A stretch of 64,000 nucleotides of DNA from Flavobacteriaceae bacterium (GCA_002862645.1 PKDQ01000007.1:20146-84145), one strand, 5' to 3'; counted from the stretch's first letter, positions 16,978 through 29,181 are shown. Numbers and translations are program-made. Notes: generated by a model not told the origin, from the letters alone.

Positions 16978-18351
16978 ATGAAAAAATTTGCTCCACTCAT
17001 ATTTATCCTTCTTTTTTTTGGTTGTAAAGATGATATTGACGACACTATTGTAGTTGCCAATACAGAAAATTTAGAGTTAGAGGATTTTATTTACAAGGTC
17101 ATGAATTTTGCATATTACTGGCAAAAAGATGTCCCTAATTTGGCTGACGATAAGTTTACTGACGACAAAGAATACACCAGTTTTCTCCAATCTTTTGACG
17201 GCCCGGCAGCGCTTTTTGATGCCCTGCAATACGAGGAAGACAAGTACAGTGCCCTCATAGACGATTACGAAGCTTTTGAAAATAACATCAAGGGCATATC
17301 CCTAACAAGCGGGATGGTTTTTGGACTGGTCCGTTTTTCAAATGACAGTTCAGATGTTTTTGGTTACGTAAAATACGTTCTTGCAGGATCGGATGCTAAA
17401 GCAAAAGGCATCAAACGCGGTGCTATTTTTACAGATGTTAATGGCACTCAACTCACCATTGCTAACTATCAGGAGTTGTTATTTAACAATGCCCCTACTT
17501 ATACCATAGGCTTAGCTACCCTAAACAACAATACAATTACTAAAACAGCAAGCAGCGTAAGCCTCAACAACAACGAACAAACAGAGCAAAGTGTTCATAT
17601 CGCTAAAGTTATTGAACACGCAGGTAAAAATGTGGGGTATATGATGTATAACAGGTTTGTCACCTCTCAAGACGACCTGCTCAAAACTGCCTTTGCTACT
17701 TTGGCAACAGCATCAATAGATGAGTTAGTCGTAGACTTGCGCTACAACAGAGGGGGATCTGTAGCAACCGCCCAACTATTGTCTGGACTTATAGCAGGAG
17801 AACATGCCAATAAGGTGTTTGGTAAATTCGTCTTTAACGAAAAATTAAGTGCTAATAATTCAGAAATTGAAATTACCAATTCAAATGTCAACTTGGGGTT
17901 ATCGCGTGTGTTTTTCTTGACTACTAAAAGTTCGGCATCAGCAAGTGAAATGACTATTAATGGTTTAAAGCCTTATTTGGATGTGATTCAAATTGGCGAT
18001 CAAACAGAAGGAAAAGATGTGGGTTCAAATCCTTTTTACGATTATATTGACAGCAATGAAGCCAAAAATCCCAACCACAAGTATCTGGTGCTTCCGATCA
18101 CCTTTAAATATTACAACAGTGAAGGAGTAGGCGACTATTCCGAAGGCTTATTGCCCAATGTTAGCCTAAGGGAAAACCTGGCAACTTTGGGTGAGCTTGG
18201 TGATGTCGAAGAGCCCTTACTTAAAAAAGCACTAGAATACATAAGCGGGCAAACTACTGGAGCCATATCGGTTGACACTAGAAGCATACCCGCTACATTT
18301 GTTGAGCTTCAAACTGAAGCAGCAAGTGCGATTTATTTCCCTAAGAACTAA
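16978..18351 (+). CDS. S41-family peptidase lipoprotein
   Basis: A secreted lipoprotein protease of about 457 residues in the C-terminal processing peptidase family. The N-terminus KKFAPLIFILLFFGCKDD is a lipobox signal. A helical N-terminal domain is followed by a PDZ-like part (about 105-190, KGIKRGAIFTDVNGTQL) and the peptidase core. There DLRYNRGGSVATAQLLS and TTKSSASASEM hold the nucleophile serine, and TEGKDVGS lies further on. I chose ATG 16978 because the upstream GTG at 16966 would add residues before the lipoprotein signal. The last 4 nt overlap the stop of the convergent receptor gene. The substrate is unknown. Confidence 0.9.
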   Translation: MKKFAPLIFILLFFGCKDDIDDTIVVANTENLELEDFIYKVMNFAYYWQKDVPNLADDKFTDDKEYTSFLQSFDGPAALFDALQYEEDKYSALIDDYEAFENNIKGISLTSGMVFGLVRFSNDSSDVFGYVKYVLAGSDAKAKGIKRGAIFTDVNGTQLTIANYQELLFNNAPTYTIGLATLNNNTITKTASSVSLNNNEQTEQSVHIAKVIEHAGKNVGYMMYNRFVTSQDDLLKTAFATLATASIDELVVDLRYNRGGSVATAQLLSGLIAGEHANKVFGKFVFNEKLSANNSEIEITNSNVNLGLSRVFFLTTKSSASASEMTINGLKPYLDVIQIGDQTEGKDVGSNPFYDYIDSNEAKNPNHKYLVLPITFKYYNSEGVGDYSEGLLPNVSLRENLATLGELGDVEEPLLKKALEYISGQTTGAISVDTRSIPATFVELQTEAASAIYFPKN

Positions 18352-20192
18352 AAGACATAGCGCAAGGCAATGTTTAGGTTACGTCCCTGGGTGTTAAACC
18401 CAAATATTTCCCTGTATGCCACATCAAAAACATTGGTGACAGCGAGACTGGCTGTGGTATTACCAATAAAATCTGGAAAGGCTATGCGTGCATCTACCAA
18501 GGTATAGGCCACCAATTTTTCTTGTGCAAAAGCTTGATTTAAATCATAGCGTGAACCTATATAACGACAGTGTAATCCCCATTGTGATTTGGGAGTTGCA
18601 TACCGCACGCCAAGGTTGGCAGTATGTTTTGGAAGGCGCAAAGGAGCCTGATCCACCTTTTCGGTAAAGGTGTAATTGGTGTTGATGTTCCAATTCTTTA
18701 GACTCCAATTGGCTTCTACCTCAACTCCGCGAACTTTAGCTATTCCAGGCCGATTACGGTACTGCCCTGCAAAGTTTGGAAGCGAAACAAAATCTGCAAA
18801 ATTGTCCTCTTCTCGCTGGAAGGTAACCACGTTAATACGGCTATTTTCCATTACTTGCTCTACACCCAATTCAAGCGTTTTGTTTTCTTCTGGTGTTAAC
18901 GCCATATTTCCATATTGAGCACTGTAAAGCTTATACTGCGAAGGCGCGATAAATGATGTTGCCCAAGACCCAAAAAACTTGAGGTAGCCTCCAGACGAAA
19001 GCCCTTTTACATAAAACGGATTTATTGTAAAGGTTTGGTGTGTGCCAAATTCACTGTGGTTGGTGTTGCGTACAGAGGCGTGAACGGCATACCCTTTGGC
19101 GTGTTGCCATTGCCCACTAACAAAAACTGCTAGGTTATTGTGTGTGTAGCTTTCTCCAGAAAACGCATTTTTAAAATCAGAATCGATGTCTTGATAGAAA
19201 AGCCCCCCTAACAAAGTTAGTTCGTCTGATAGCCGATGGCGCCAAGTAAGATCTGTAGTAAAAATAGCCGCTGTGTAGTCTGATGGGTAGCTGTCTGCAT
19301 AAGAGCGTGAGCTGTCTGCCCAAGAAAACTGCGCCTGAACAGCTGATTTTCCTTCGGAATAGGACGGAGTAAAGCCTATTCGTTGTTGTTTACTTAAAAA
19401 TGCATACTCTGCATCTTCAAAACTGGGATAGGTGCTGTCAAAGTTAGCATCAAATACGTCCCGTTGCAAATAGGCCGACCATGCCCACGGACCAGTGTAT
19501 TGGCTTTGAACACTGAACTGAATATTTTCTTTATCGACGGGGTCGGTTTCAGTACCCGCTACTGAAGACATTCCGTCTGATGATATACGCTGTATGGATG
19601 CCACAAAAGCTAAATTACCCACTTGACGCTCCAAGGCAACAAATTGCTTTCTTAGGTCGGCGAGGTTGCCTAATTTTTGATCATGTGTATTTTGGGTACC
19701 CCATTCTTGAGCAACCGTAAGCTTGGTTTTTTGTGTCAGCTCTTTTTTGGTAGTAATGTCAATAATGGCGGTGGCTGCACCACTGCCGTAAAGGCTACTC
19801 GATGCACCTTTTACCACTTCAATGGTGGCAATTTGGTCTAGGGCCACGAGTCGTAAATCAAAATCCGATTCAATTTGAGAGGGATCGCTGACTACCACAC
19901 CGTCAATGCGAATAAGCACCTGCCGGTTATTGCCCCCACGAATAAAATAGGACAAGTTTTGGCCAGGGTGTAGTTGTGCGCCCGATATATATATTCCGGC
20001 ATATTGGTTAAGTAATTGCGCTAAAGAAATTCCTTTATTTTGAGCAATGGTTTCCGCGTTTATGTGTATCACAGCCTTGCCGCTGTTTTTTCTAGGTTTC
20101 GAAATACGCGTATCCGAAACTACTACTTCGTCCAAAAGCTCTTGGGCATGGACGGTACTTATACATAGCATTGCTACTAAAACGTATCGCAT
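18348..20192 (-). CDS. btuB: TonB-dependent vitamin B12-type outer membrane receptor (BtuB-like)
   Basis: A 614-residue outer membrane receptor expected to import cobalamin with TonB energy. After a signal peptide (YVLVAMLCISTVHAQ), the TonB box/plug region begins LLDEVVVSDTRISKPRK. The plug includes QNKGISLAQLLNQYAGIYISG and IRIDGVVVSDP, then VVKGASSSLYGSGAATAIIDI. About 22 beta strands follow, ending RNLNIALRYVF with the terminal aromatic residue. There is no N-terminal CarboxypepD_reg domain. The strong evidence for the substrate is the cobalamin riboswitch directly upstream on the same strand. A DUF6580-like membrane protein gene is divergent. Confidence 0.92.
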   Translation of the reverse strand: MRYVLVAMLCISTVHAQELLDEVVVSDTRISKPRKNSGKAVIHINAETIAQNKGISLAQLLNQYAGIYISGAQLHPGQNLSYFIRGGNNRQVLIRIDGVVVSDPSQIESDFDLRLVALDQIATIEVVKGASSSLYGSGAATAIIDITTKKELTQKTKLTVAQEWGTQNTHDQKLGNLADLRKQFVALERQVGNLAFVASIQRISSDGMSSVAGTETDPVDKENIQFSVQSQYTGPWAWSAYLQRDVFDANFDSTYPSFEDAEYAFLSKQQRIGFTPSYSEGKSAVQAQFSWADSSRSYADSYPSDYTAAIFTTDLTWRHRLSDELTLLGGLFYQDIDSDFKNAFSGESYTHNNLAVFVSGQWQHAKGYAVHASVRNTNHSEFGTHQTFTINPFYVKGLSSGGYLKFFGSWATSFIAPSQYKLYSAQYGNMALTPEENKTLELGVEQVMENSRINVVTFQREEDNFADFVSLPNFAGQYRNRPGIAKVRGVEVEANWSLKNWNINTNYTFTEKVDQAPLRLPKHTANLGVRYATPKSQWGLHCRYIGSRYDLNQAFAQEKLVAYTLVDARIAFPDFIGNTTASLAVTNVFDVAYREIFGFNTQGRNLNIALRYVF

Positions 20193-20254
20193 GGTTTAGT
20201 TGTTGTTGTACTAATGAACCGATTGTGCTTATCCCGAGCACGCACAGCATGGTT

Positions 20255-20416
20255 ATCCTAGGCAGGTCTCCTGACTTGTACTACTCAAATAAGCCTTCCC
20301 AACAGCAAATAGCTAGCAGTGGCTGAAGTATTGAGCGTTGCAGTACTAACAGTTGCGGGAACAGCAAAGGCTTTACACCTTTTTCCCTTTTCATCTTCGC
20401 ATAGGGAAGAGCCTAA
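20255..20416 (-). ncRNA. Cobalamin (AdoCbl) riboswitch
   Basis: The minus strand shows the class hallmarks in order. An AAAGGGAA segment near 20382 comes first, then TGTTCCCGCAACTGT, then the B12 box AGCCACTGCT at 20324-20315. GGGAAGGCTT and the 3' signature AAGTCAGGAGACCTGCC at 20277-20261 follow. It lies in the 5' leader of the BtuB-like gene, about 60 nt before its ATG. Binding of cobalamin is expected to repress the receptor. No clear T-tailed hairpin is seen between riboswitch and gene, so control is probably at translation start. Confidence 0.95.
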
Positions 20417-20425
20417 AATCTAACA

Positions 20426-20433
20426 CAAAATTA
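20426..20433 (-). promoter_or_regulatory. Putative -7 box of the riboswitch-btuB transcript
   Basis: The minus strand reads TAATTTTG, matching TAnnTTTG. Transcription would start just before the 5' end of the riboswitch. Confidence 0.55.
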
Positions 20434-20476
20434 GGGTTTAGACCCCAGAAATAAAAGGTGATTATTGAAAAATATG

Positions 20477-20484
20477 TACCTTTG
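20477..20484 (+). promoter_or_regulatory. Putative -7 box of the DUF6580-like gene
   Basis: TACCTTTG, 17 nt before the ATG at 20502, divergent from the riboswitch promoter. Confidence 0.5.
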
Positions 20485-20501
20485 TTTCACAACAAACTAC
20501 T

Positions 20502-20987
20502 ATGTCTTTTACTAAGAAAGAAACTGTCCTAATTAGCTTTATTATTGTAGCTGTTTTGGTCCGTTTACTGCCTCACCCACCCAATGTAGCACCAATAACA
20601 GCCGTGGCTTTGTTTGCTGGTACGCATTTTGGCCGCAAACACTGGGCGCTACTCATGCCTATAATGGCCATGGTGGTTACGGATATCTTTTTGGGCTTTT
20701 CGATGATTACTCCCATTGTCTACTTGGCTTTTACAGCTATCACCGCCTTGGGCTTTGTAATCAAAAAAATGCATCTAGGATCGGTGCTCTTAAGCAGCCT
20801 GTTGTTTTTTATAGTGACTAACCTAGGGATTTGGTTTTTATACTACCCTCTTACACCGGAAGGTTTTACAACGTGCTTTACGCTCGCCATCCCATTTTTT
20901 GGCTATTCAATATTAGGCGATTTTTTCTTTAGCGCTGCCCTAATCTTTGGCTATCGCTTTGCGGCAAAACGCTTGCAATTGGCTTAA
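20502..20987 (+). CDS. DUF6580-like membrane protein, possible transporter component
   Basis: A 161-residue integral membrane protein with about five hydrophobic helices. It has the pattern RLLPHPPNVAPITAVALFAGTHFGRK near residues 22-47 and DIFLGFSMITPIVY near 63-76, which I associate with the Bacteroidetes DUF6580 family. The size and helix layout resemble substrate-binding S components of ECF transporters, but no ATPase or EcfT gene is present here. It is divergent from the cobalamin riboswitch and receptor, so a link to cobalamin uptake is possible but is inferred from position only. It carries no riboswitch itself. Confidence 0.75.
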   Translation: MSFTKKETVLISFIIVAVLVRLLPHPPNVAPITAVALFAGTHFGRKHWALLMPIMAMVVTDIFLGFSMITPIVYLAFTAITALGFVIKKMHLGSVLLSSLLFFIVTNLGIWFLYYPLTPEGFTTCFTLAIPFFGYSILGDFFFSAALIFGYRFAAKRLQLA

Positions 20988-21085
20988 AGCCAGTGTTGTT
21001 TTATGCAAACCTTCTCATTTAATCACCAAGCAATAGCGGTTAAGGACATAGCAACTACTCATAGCTGAGACCCTTAAGCGCCCCA

Positions 21086-22324
21086 CTACCCAATTACACC
21101 AGAGCCAATCAACTCATTGTCTAGATACCAAGCAGCAAACTGCCCAGCTGCAATGGCCAATTGGGGTGCATAAAAAACAAGGTACATCCCAGCTGCTGTC
21201 GGATGTAGTATGGCTGACGACAAAGGCTGTCGGTAACGTATGCGTGCCTGCACAGCCAAGCGTTGACCCTTTTCAAAGTCAGGGCGTATCCAATGCACAT
21301 CTGCTTGATCAATCCACAAAGCAGTGCGGTATAAGCCCGGATGGTCTTTGCCCTCCCCTACGTAAATGTAGTTTTTTTGAACGTCTGTTGCCAAAACAAA
21401 CAGGGGTTCCTTGGTGCCGCCAACCGCCAAGCCCTTGCGTTGGCCAACGGTAAAAAAGTGTGCGCCATTGTGTGTGCCTACGATCTTGCCATCAGCAGCA
21501 GTATAGGCAAACTTCTTTGCCAAGCCAGCAGGCGTATTTTCTGGTGTTTGAGCATAAATGGGATGCGAAGCTGGAACTTGAATAATATCCCCCTTTTTGG
21601 TGGCAAGCTTTTGTTGTAAAAAATCGGGTAAACTTACCTTGCCCACAAAGCACAAGCCTTGGGAATCGCGCTTTTCAGCCGTTACCAACCCTTGTTCAGC
21701 TGCAATGTTACGCACTTCTTTCTTTTGCAACCCACCAATAGGAAACAAGGTTTTGGCAAGTTGCGCTTGGCTAAGCTGACATAAAAAATAAGACTGGTCT
21801 TTATTGGCGTCTGCGCCTGCGAGTAGTTTGTAAGTAGGCACTTCGACAAGCTCAGTGCCCTCGACAAGCGCAGCGCTTCTCGGAACGTTTTTAGCAAGCA
21901 AGGTTGCTGAGCCTGCCGAAGTAACTGTTTCTTTCCGACAATAATGACCCGTAGCTACGTAGTCCGCGCCCAGAGAAAGAGCGATGTCCAAAAACACATC
22001 AAATTTGATTTCACGGTTGCACAACACATCGGGGTTTGGTGTGCGTCCTCGTTGGTATTCAGCAAACATATTGTCCACAATGCGCTCCTTATACTGCTTA
22101 CTTAAATCAACGGTCTGAAAGGGAATGCCAAGCTTTTCGGCGACCAACATTGCATCGTTACTATCTTCCAGCCAAGGGCAATCATCTGAGAGGGTTAACG
22201 AGTCATCGTGCCAATTTTTCATAAACAAACCTATGACCTCATAGCCTTGTTGCTGCAACAAATAGGCAGCAACACTGGAGTCAACACCACCAGAAAGTCC
22301 AACAATGACACGTTTGTTTTGCAT
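21086..22324 (-). CDS. mnmA: tRNA-specific 2-thiouridylase MnmA, with an in-frame palindromic insertion
   Basis: Thiolates U34 in the wobble position of tRNA-Lys, -Glu and -Gln. The 412 residues show the PP-loop GLSGGVDSS at 9-17, [12 protein letters not shown] with Cys102, [20 protein letters not shown] and the catalytic GLCFVGK with Cys225. Between HYCRKE and YKLLAGAD, where relatives have only a few residues, about 30 extra residues occur (about 134-163). They match an inverted-repeat DNA element (21840-21922). The insert sits in a surface loop between conserved blocks and keeps the frame, so the enzyme is probably active. ATG 22324 is 4 nt after a TACCTTTG box. Confidence 0.95.
   Translation of the reverse strand: MQNKRVIVGLSGGVDSSVAAYLLQQQGYEVIGLFMKNWHDDSLTLSDDCPWLEDSNDAMLVAEKLGIPFQTVDLSKQYKERIVDNMFAEYQRGRTPNPDVLCNREIKFDVFLDIALSLGADYVATGHYCRKETVTSAGSATLLAKNVPRSAALVEGTELVEVPTYKLLAGADANKDQSYFLCQLSQAQLAKTLFPIGGLQKKEVRNIAAEQGLVTAEKRDSQGLCFVGKVSLPDFLQQKLATKKGDIIQVPASHPIYAQTPENTPAGLAKKFAYTAADGKIVGTHNGAHFFTVGQRKGLAVGGTKEPLFVLATDVQKNYIYVGEGKDHPGLYRTALWIDQADVHWIRPDFEKGQRLAVQARIRYRQPLSSAILHPTAAGMYLVFYAPQLAIAAGQFAAWYLDNELIGSGVIG
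21840..21922. repeat. REP-like inverted-repeat element inside mnmA
   Basis: The left end ACTTCGACAAGCTCAG (21840-21855) and the right end CTGAGCCTGCCGAAGT (21907-21922) are inverted repeats with 14 of 16 bases matching. A second, diverged copy of the left end, CTCGACAAGCGCAG, follows at 21860-21873. The motif CTTCGACAAGCTCAG is one I know as a scattered short repeat in flavobacterial genomes. It is the only copy I see in this window. It is translated as part of MnmA. Confidence 0.75.
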
Positions 22325-22328
22325 GGCA

Positions 22329-22336
22329 CAAAGGTA
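22329..22336 (-). promoter_or_regulatory. Putative -7 box 4 nt before the mnmA start codon
   Basis: The minus strand reads TACCTTTG, then TGCC, then ATG at 22324. No TTTG is visible at the -33 distance. Confidence 0.45.
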
Positions 22337-22380
22337 AGCAGGATATATGAGTTCGTCAGGACTATGCCTACCGGAAGGGT

Positions 22381-24171
22381 TTATTTAAGCTTTTTTTGAC
22401 GTTCAGCTTCTTCCATCAATTCAGACATCTTACGCTGAAAACGGTTTTGCTTCTTGGGTTTCTTTTTATTTTCTTCAATCTGTGCATGGATTTTGTCCTG
22501 ATCGATGATCACATTCTTAATCACCAACATGATTCCAATCATCAAGACGTTGGAAACAAAATAATACAAACTAAACCCACTGGCATAATTATTAAAGAAA
22601 AACAACATCATCACAGGCATCAAATACATGATGTACTTCATGTTGGGCATGCCCGGCTGTGAAGGTTGCATTTGCTGTCCTGCTGTCATCTGGGTATAAA
22701 AGAATATTGCTATGGAAGCCAATAAGGGAAACAAACTAACGTGATCGCCATAGAAAGGAATGCTAAACGGAAGTTCTGCAATCATATCATAAGAGGACAA
22801 GTCTTCTGCCCATAAAAAAGACTTACCACGCATTTCGTATGCGATTGGAAAGAAATAAAACAAGGCAAAGAAAACCGGCATTTGAATCAATGCGGGAATA
22901 CAACCTGCCATTGGGCTAGCCCCAGCTTTGCTGTATAACTTCATCGTCTCTTGCTGACGCTTAGTGGCGTCATTTTTATATTTTTCGTTTAAGGCCGTTA
23001 TTTCGGGACGAAGTACCCGCATTTTGGCTTGAGAAACATACGATTTGTATAGCACCGGCGAAAGCACCAAACGCACAATAATGGTCAATAAAATGATGGC
23101 AATTCCTTGGGGAACTACGCCAGACAACAAGCTAAACAATGGGTAGAATACCGAACGGTTTATCCAACCAATAAGCCCCCAGCCAAAAGAAATACTTTCA
23201 TATAGGGATTCGTCGTAGGTTTTTAAAACTTCGTAATCGGTTGGGCCCATATACCAATCAAAATTGGCTTGAAAACGATTGCGACTATAAGGCAATGTGG
23301 TTTCGGTCATAAACGACTTAAGGAATTCGGACTCTTCCTCTTCCTCGTCTGTTATGGTAGATGACATAACTGCAGCTACTTCAAATGGATTTTCTGGAAT
23401 AAGGATACTGCTGAAAAAATGCTGGCGGTACGATACCCACACGACGTTTTTGAGGTCTTCATCATCATCTCCTGCAGCAGACAGCGTACTGTATTTATCA
23501 GCCTTATGATTGTAGGCAAGCTGTGTATAACGGTTTTCGTATTGGGCACTTTTCGCATGACGGAAGCCATCCATACGCCATGAAAAGGCAGCAGGAATAG
23601 TAGGGTCTAAAGCGCCTTCTATACCTTCAGCAACAACTTCAAAACCAAAGCGATATCCTTCCTTGGGCAAGGTATATACCAATTCTATATAACCGTCGGA
23701 ATCAAGTGGTGCACGCAAACGCAATTCCTGTCCCGCTGATGTGTTGCTTACTGAGGGAGTAAACATCATAAATTTTGTCTGAAATAACTGACCTAAAACC
23801 GTCGTGAAGGCGATGTTCAAGGAGCTGTTATCATTGTTGATCAAATACAAGGGATCGTGTTGATAATTGACCAAATCTTTTAGGGTAACCCCTGTCATCA
23901 CACCCCCTTTTGTAGAGATATCAATAGAGAGCACATCGTTTTGAAGGCTAAGCGTGTCGGCAACAACACTAACTGCTGCTGCCTCAGGAGCATCTTGCTC
24001 GGCTGTATCTGTAGCAAGGACCTGCACAGGTTCTTGTTGTTCCACTGCTACCGTGTCGTTAACTGTCGTTTCCAAATCAGGAACAGGCTGATTGTACATC
24101 ATCCAAATGAATATGCCAAAAATAAGCAGCATTCCTATGATTTGTAAAGGGTCTATTCGCCGATCTTCCAT
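22381..24171 (-). CDS. yidC: Membrane protein insertase YidC
   Basis: Inserts and folds inner membrane proteins, alone or with SecYEG. The 596 residues follow the Gram-negative layout: a first membrane helix ([17 protein letters not shown], about 9-25), a large periplasmic beta domain (about 70-350), then the conserved 60KD_IMP core. That core begins [19 protein letters not shown] and holds [42 protein letters not shown] and [29 protein letters not shown] basic tail follows ([13 protein letters not shown]). The gene lies 9 bp after pyrG and is likely co-transcribed with it. Confidence 0.97.
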   Translation of the reverse strand: MEDRRIDPLQIIGMLLIFGIFIWMMYNQPVPDLETTVNDTVAVEQQEPVQVLATDTAEQDAPEAAAVSVVADTLSLQNDVLSIDISTKGGVMTGVTLKDLVNYQHDPLYLINNDNSSLNIAFTTVLGQLFQTKFMMFTPSVSNTSAGQELRLRAPLDSDGYIELVYTLPKEGYRFGFEVVAEGIEGALDPTIPAAFSWRMDGFRHAKSAQYENRYTQLAYNHKADKYSTLSAAGDDDEDLKNVVWVSYRQHFFSSILIPENPFEVAAVMSSTITDEEEEESEFLKSFMTETTLPYSRNRFQANFDWYMGPTDYEVLKTYDESLYESISFGWGLIGWINRSVFYPLFSLLSGVVPQGIAIILLTIIVRLVLSPVLYKSYVSQAKMRVLRPEITALNEKYKNDATKRQQETMKLYSKAGASPMAGCIPALIQMPVFFALFYFFPIAYEMRGKSFLWAEDLSSYDMIAELPFSIPFYGDHVSLFPLLASIAIFFYTQMTAGQQMQPSQPGMPNMKYIMYLMPVMMLFFFNNYASGFSLYYFVSNVLMIGIMLVIKNVIIDQDKIHAQIEENKKKPKKQNRFQRKMSELMEEAERQKKLK

Positions 24172-24180
24172 GTTAAATTT

Positions 24181-25815
<1,635 letters not shown>

Positions 25816-25816
25816 T

Positions 25817-25824
25817 CAAAAATA
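25817..25824 (-). promoter_or_regulatory. Putative -7 box of pyrG-yidC
   Basis: The minus strand reads TATTTTTG, 22 nt before the pyrG ATG, in the short gap after the LysM protein gene. Confidence 0.45.
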
Positions 25825-25835
25825 CAAAGAATAAA

Positions 25836-27629
25836 CTACCTAACATACAAGGAATCTGCTGTAGACTTTATGGTCGCTATTTCAATGGTTTCAAAGCCTT
25901 GATGTTGAACCAAATACGTAGCGGTATTTAGATAACCTCCTTTTGGGTTGGGCTGGTAATTAAATCGATATTGAAGCTGATCTAAAACACCCAACGTTAA
26001 GCCGTCTATTAGCTTTCTTTTGGTGGCTATTCGAAGGGAAGCATCCACCATAACATCAAAACCTTTCACGGCAGTCCGGCTGGGCACCTTCCCATATCGG
26101 TCTTTAAATGATGCGTCAAACTTAAGGCCTAAGCTATCGCGTTTTTCTAAAAAATGATTGGGGTAAGAAAAGTGGATATTACCCAAATGGGCTTGAGAAA
26201 TGTTTTTATCGTCATAGGCTGGTGAGCGGAAATGCGTTAACAATTGTACCTGGCGCGCTTCCGAAGACTGGGCATTCAACATGGAAGTCATACTGGTCAC
26301 CAAATTTAAATTTTCGGTTTCCAAAAAAACCCAATTTGGTCTAGTCGGTGTCAATAATGAGTCCACTACATCAGGCTTGATAAAACCAAACTTTTCGTCT
26401 GGGGGCAGCACTTCTGCCAAAGGGAACTGTTCCTTTAAACGGAGTGCTGTTTGCTGATTTTTGGAGTCTGCAATAATCAACACACAAGGGTTTTCATATT
26501 GTGCGTCCAAAGAATCCACATAGCTAATCATGCGTTTGGCAAGTGACTTTTTACTGGGAATCGTATTGATAAGCATTTTACGGGGCTGAATCTCACGTGT
26601 AGTCAAAGGGGAAATAACCGGCACGTTAAAAAAGCTCATGGCTTGTGCCATCCTGCTTACGTTGGCAGGTGTAAAGGGACCTATAACAGCGTCATAAGCA
26701 GTAAAGTCTTCTTGATTGAGCAGCTGCTCAATTATATGCAACTGCCCCTCAGAGTCAAAAACAGAGAGCTCAATACTCAAACCTGCCTTGTTCAGACTAT
26801 CGACCGCATGCAACATACCTGAATAAAAGTCAAGCGAGACCGTTGTTAAGTTGCGTTCTGAAAGGGTCTTATTTGTTTGATCTATGGAATCTAACTCAAT
26901 TCTAGAAAGTCGAAAGGGAGCTAAAAAAGCAATGCGCACTACAGGAGAAACAAAAGTACTATCCCATAAACTGGTTTTTATTGGTCCCGATTCACCAACA
27001 GCGCTTGAATCTACTGCTTGCACTTTTGGGATTTTTAAGACCATCCCTACCATAAGTCCACTAGCTTCTAGACTTGGGTTAAGGGCTTCTAAATCAGATT
27101 TGCTCAATCCCAATTTTTCTTTGAGACGGAAAAAACCTTCTTTGGGCTGAACAGTGTAATAGTCAAATTGTGCCGCAATTTCTTCAGCAGTTTTTGAAGG
27201 TACTGTAAGCATACTTCCAATAGAAAGTGTATCGCCTAATTGGGGGTTTAACACCCGTAGGGAATCTACTGAAATACCGTAGTTGTAGGCAATTCGCCAG
27301 AGAGTTTCCTTTAGCTGTACGCTGTGGGTTGCTGTTTTGGGTTGCGCTGGAACGACAAAAACCTTTGTTTTATATCTCGGTATTTTGAGTTTGTCACGTT
27401 TACGTATAACCGTTTTAGCAGTAGGGTTGTAGATCACGATTTGATCTGGCGTAATATCGTAGCGAATTGCGATACGCTCTAGCGTTTCTTTCTTTTTTAC
27501 TTTATGAATGATAAAGTGAGACACTTCTGGCTCTTGTGCGTTGCCAAGCAAGCCAAACAAAAGAAAAGTGAGTAGTAACAAAAGCTTATTCCCACTCAAT
27601 TGTTGCGGGGGGTTTTGAACTAATATCAT
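25836..27629 (-). CDS. LysM protein with a periplasmic-binding-like domain
   Basis: An exported protein of about 597 residues. After a hydrophobic signal ([19 protein letters not shown]) come three LysM-type repeats: [39 protein letters not shown] and [20 protein letters not shown]. These bind peptidoglycan. The remaining ~360 residues (from [18 protein letters not shown]) look like a type 1 periplasmic-binding fold of the amino-acid receptor/LppC kind. Its task may be sensing or wall regulation; this is inferred. The start is unclear: ATG 27629 overlaps guaA by 44 nt, TTG 27599 would sit better before the signal peptide, and ATG 27695 is also in frame. Confidence 0.85.
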   Translation of the reverse strand: MILVQNPPQQLSGNKLLLLLTFLLFGLLGNAQEPEVSHFIIHKVKKKETLERIAIRYDITPDQIVIYNPTAKTVIRKRDKLKIPRYKTKVFVVPAQPKTATHSVQLKETLWRIAYNYGISVDSLRVLNPQLGDTLSIGSMLTVPSKTAEEIAAQFDYYTVQPKEGFFRLKEKLGLSKSDLEALNPSLEASGLMVGMVLKIPKVQAVDSSAVGESGPIKTSLWDSTFVSPVVRIAFLAPFRLSRIELDSIDQTNKTLSERNLTTVSLDFYSGMLHAVDSLNKAGLSIELSVFDSEGQLHIIEQLLNQEDFTAYDAVIGPFTPANVSRMAQAMSFFNVPVISPLTTREIQPRKMLINTIPSKKSLAKRMISYVDSLDAQYENPCVLIIADSKNQQTALRLKEQFPLAEVLPPDEKFGFIKPDVVDSLLTPTRPNWVFLETENLNLVTSMTSMLNAQSSEARQVQLLTHFRSPAYDDKNISQAHLGNIHFSYPNHFLEKRDSLGLKFDASFKDRYGKVPSRTAVKGFDVMVDASLRIATKRKLIDGLTLGVLDQLQYRFNYQPNPKGGYLNTATYLVQHQGFETIEIATIKSTADSLYVR

Positions 27630-29112
27630 AAACGACACGATTGATTCCCGGGACACGGTTGATGATTTGGTTAGAAATTTCTTGTAAGAAAGCATATGGC
27701 AAATGTACCCAATCTGCCGTCATTCCGTCAGTTGAAGTTACGGCTCTTAGAGCAACGCACTTTTCATAGGTGCGTTCATCTCCCATAACCCCGACAGATT
27801 GCACAGGCAACAGCATAACGCCTGCTTGCCAAACATCGTCGTACAAGCCGTGTTCACGAAGCCCTTGAATAAACAAGGCATCTGCTTCCTGTAACATACT
27901 TACCTTTTCAGCTGTTATATCACCTAAAATGCGAATAGCAAGACCAGGTCCAGGAAATGGGTGACGACCAAGAATTTCTTTGGGCATTTCAAGAGTAGCG
28001 CCAACGCGACGCACCTCATCTTTAAACAACATTTTAAGCGGCTCTACTACTTTGAGTTTCATAAAGTCGGGCAATCCACCTACGTTGTGGTGTGATTTGA
28101 TGGTAGCAGAAGGACCGTTTACGGAAATCGACTCAATAACATCTGGGTAAATAGTTCCTTGAGCAAGCCATTTTGCGCCTTCGACCTTATGCGCCTCATC
28201 GTCAAAAACATCTATAAAAACCTTGCCAATGATTTTTCGCTTGGTCTCTGGGTCACCCTCTCCTGCCAAAGCATCTAGGAATTGCTTGGAAGCATCCACC
28301 CCCTTAACATTCAATCCCAAACCTTTGTATTGCTCCATCACCTCGTCATATTCGTTTTTGCGCAACAATCCATTGTTGACAAAAATACAGTGTAGGTTAG
28401 GGCCAATAGCCTTGTGCAATAAAATAGCAGCTACAGACGAATCCACACCGCCACTAAGACCCAAAATCACCTTATCATGACCCAACTGCTCGCTTAGTAT
28501 AGCTACTGTAGTTTCTACAAAAGCATCTGATGTCCAGTCGGGGTTAATACCAGCTATATCAACCAAAAAGTTTTGTAGCAACTGCTTGCCATCAGTTGAA
28601 TGATATACTTCTGGATGAAATTGAATACCATAGGTCATGTCGTTGTCCATAACATAAGCGGCATTGGTAACATCAGAAGTAGATGCCAATTGCGTTGCAT
28701 GCTCAGGTAATTTTTTGATGGTGTCGCTATGGCTCATCCACACTTGTGATTCGAGTGGAATACCTTTGGTAAAGGCATGGGGTACTACCTGTGCCAATCT
28801 AGCTCGGCCATATTCTCTTGTATCAGAAGGGGATACTGCGCCGCCATTGAAATGCGCCAAATATTGCGCACCATAACACACTCCAAGTAGGGGTACTTTG
28901 GATCTGATTTTACTCAAATCAGGATGTGGCGTATCCTCAGCACGAACCGAATACGGTGATCCTGAAAGGATAACGGCTTTAAATGTATTGATGTTTTCAG
29001 GGATTTTGTGAAAAGGGTGAATTTCACAAAAGATGGAGAGCTCTCGAACCCTTCGGGCAATCAGCTGCGTGTATTGAGATCCGAAATCGAGGATTAGAAC
29101 TTTGTTATGCAT
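27586..29112 (-). CDS. guaA: GMP synthase (glutamine-hydrolysing)
   Basis: Converts XMP to GMP. The protein of about 508 residues has an N-terminal class I glutamine amidotransferase domain, starting [21 protein letters not shown], with the nucleophile Cys in [11 protein letters not shown] and the His-Glu pair in [11 protein letters not shown]. The ATP pyrophosphatase domain shows [14 protein letters not shown] near residue 218. The C-terminal dimerisation domain ends PPATIEWE, the family ending. I chose ATG 29112 because the frame's earlier TTG at 29118 is part of a TATTTTTG promoter box. Its 3' end overlaps the LysM protein gene. Confidence 0.97.
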   Translation of the reverse strand: MHNKVLILDFGSQYTQLIARRVRELSIFCEIHPFHKIPENINTFKAVILSGSPYSVRAEDTPHPDLSKIRSKVPLLGVCYGAQYLAHFNGGAVSPSDTREYGRARLAQVVPHAFTKGIPLESQVWMSHSDTIKKLPEHATQLASTSDVTNAAYVMDNDMTYGIQFHPEVYHSTDGKQLLQNFLVDIAGINPDWTSDAFVETTVAILSEQLGHDKVILGLSGGVDSSVAAILLHKAIGPNLHCIFVNNGLLRKNEYDEVMEQYKGLGLNVKGVDASKQFLDALAGEGDPETKRKIIGKVFIDVFDDEAHKVEGAKWLAQGTIYPDVIESISVNGPSATIKSHHNVGGLPDFMKLKVVEPLKMLFKDEVRRVGATLEMPKEILGRHPFPGPGLAIRILGDITAEKVSMLQEADALFIQGLREHGLYDDVWQAGVMLLPVQSVGVMGDERTYEKCVALRAVTSTDGMTADWVHLPYAFLQEISNQIINRVPGINRVVYDISSKPPATIEWE

Positions 29113-29115
29113 ATG

Positions 29116-29123
29116 CAAAAATA
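29116..29123 (-). promoter_or_regulatory. Putative -7 box 3 nt before the guaA start codon
   Basis: The minus strand reads TATTTTTG, then CAT, then ATG at 29112. A transcript from here would be leaderless or nearly so. Confidence 0.45.
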
Positions 29124-29181
29124 CAACTAAACTTCAATGAAGCAGAACCGCTTATCAATAGTTTTTAACAGGTTATGGGTA

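Noticed and set aside
20281..20420. Possible tRNA-like or CRISPR-like palindromes upstream of btuB
   Set aside because: All the structure is explained by the cobalamin riboswitch.
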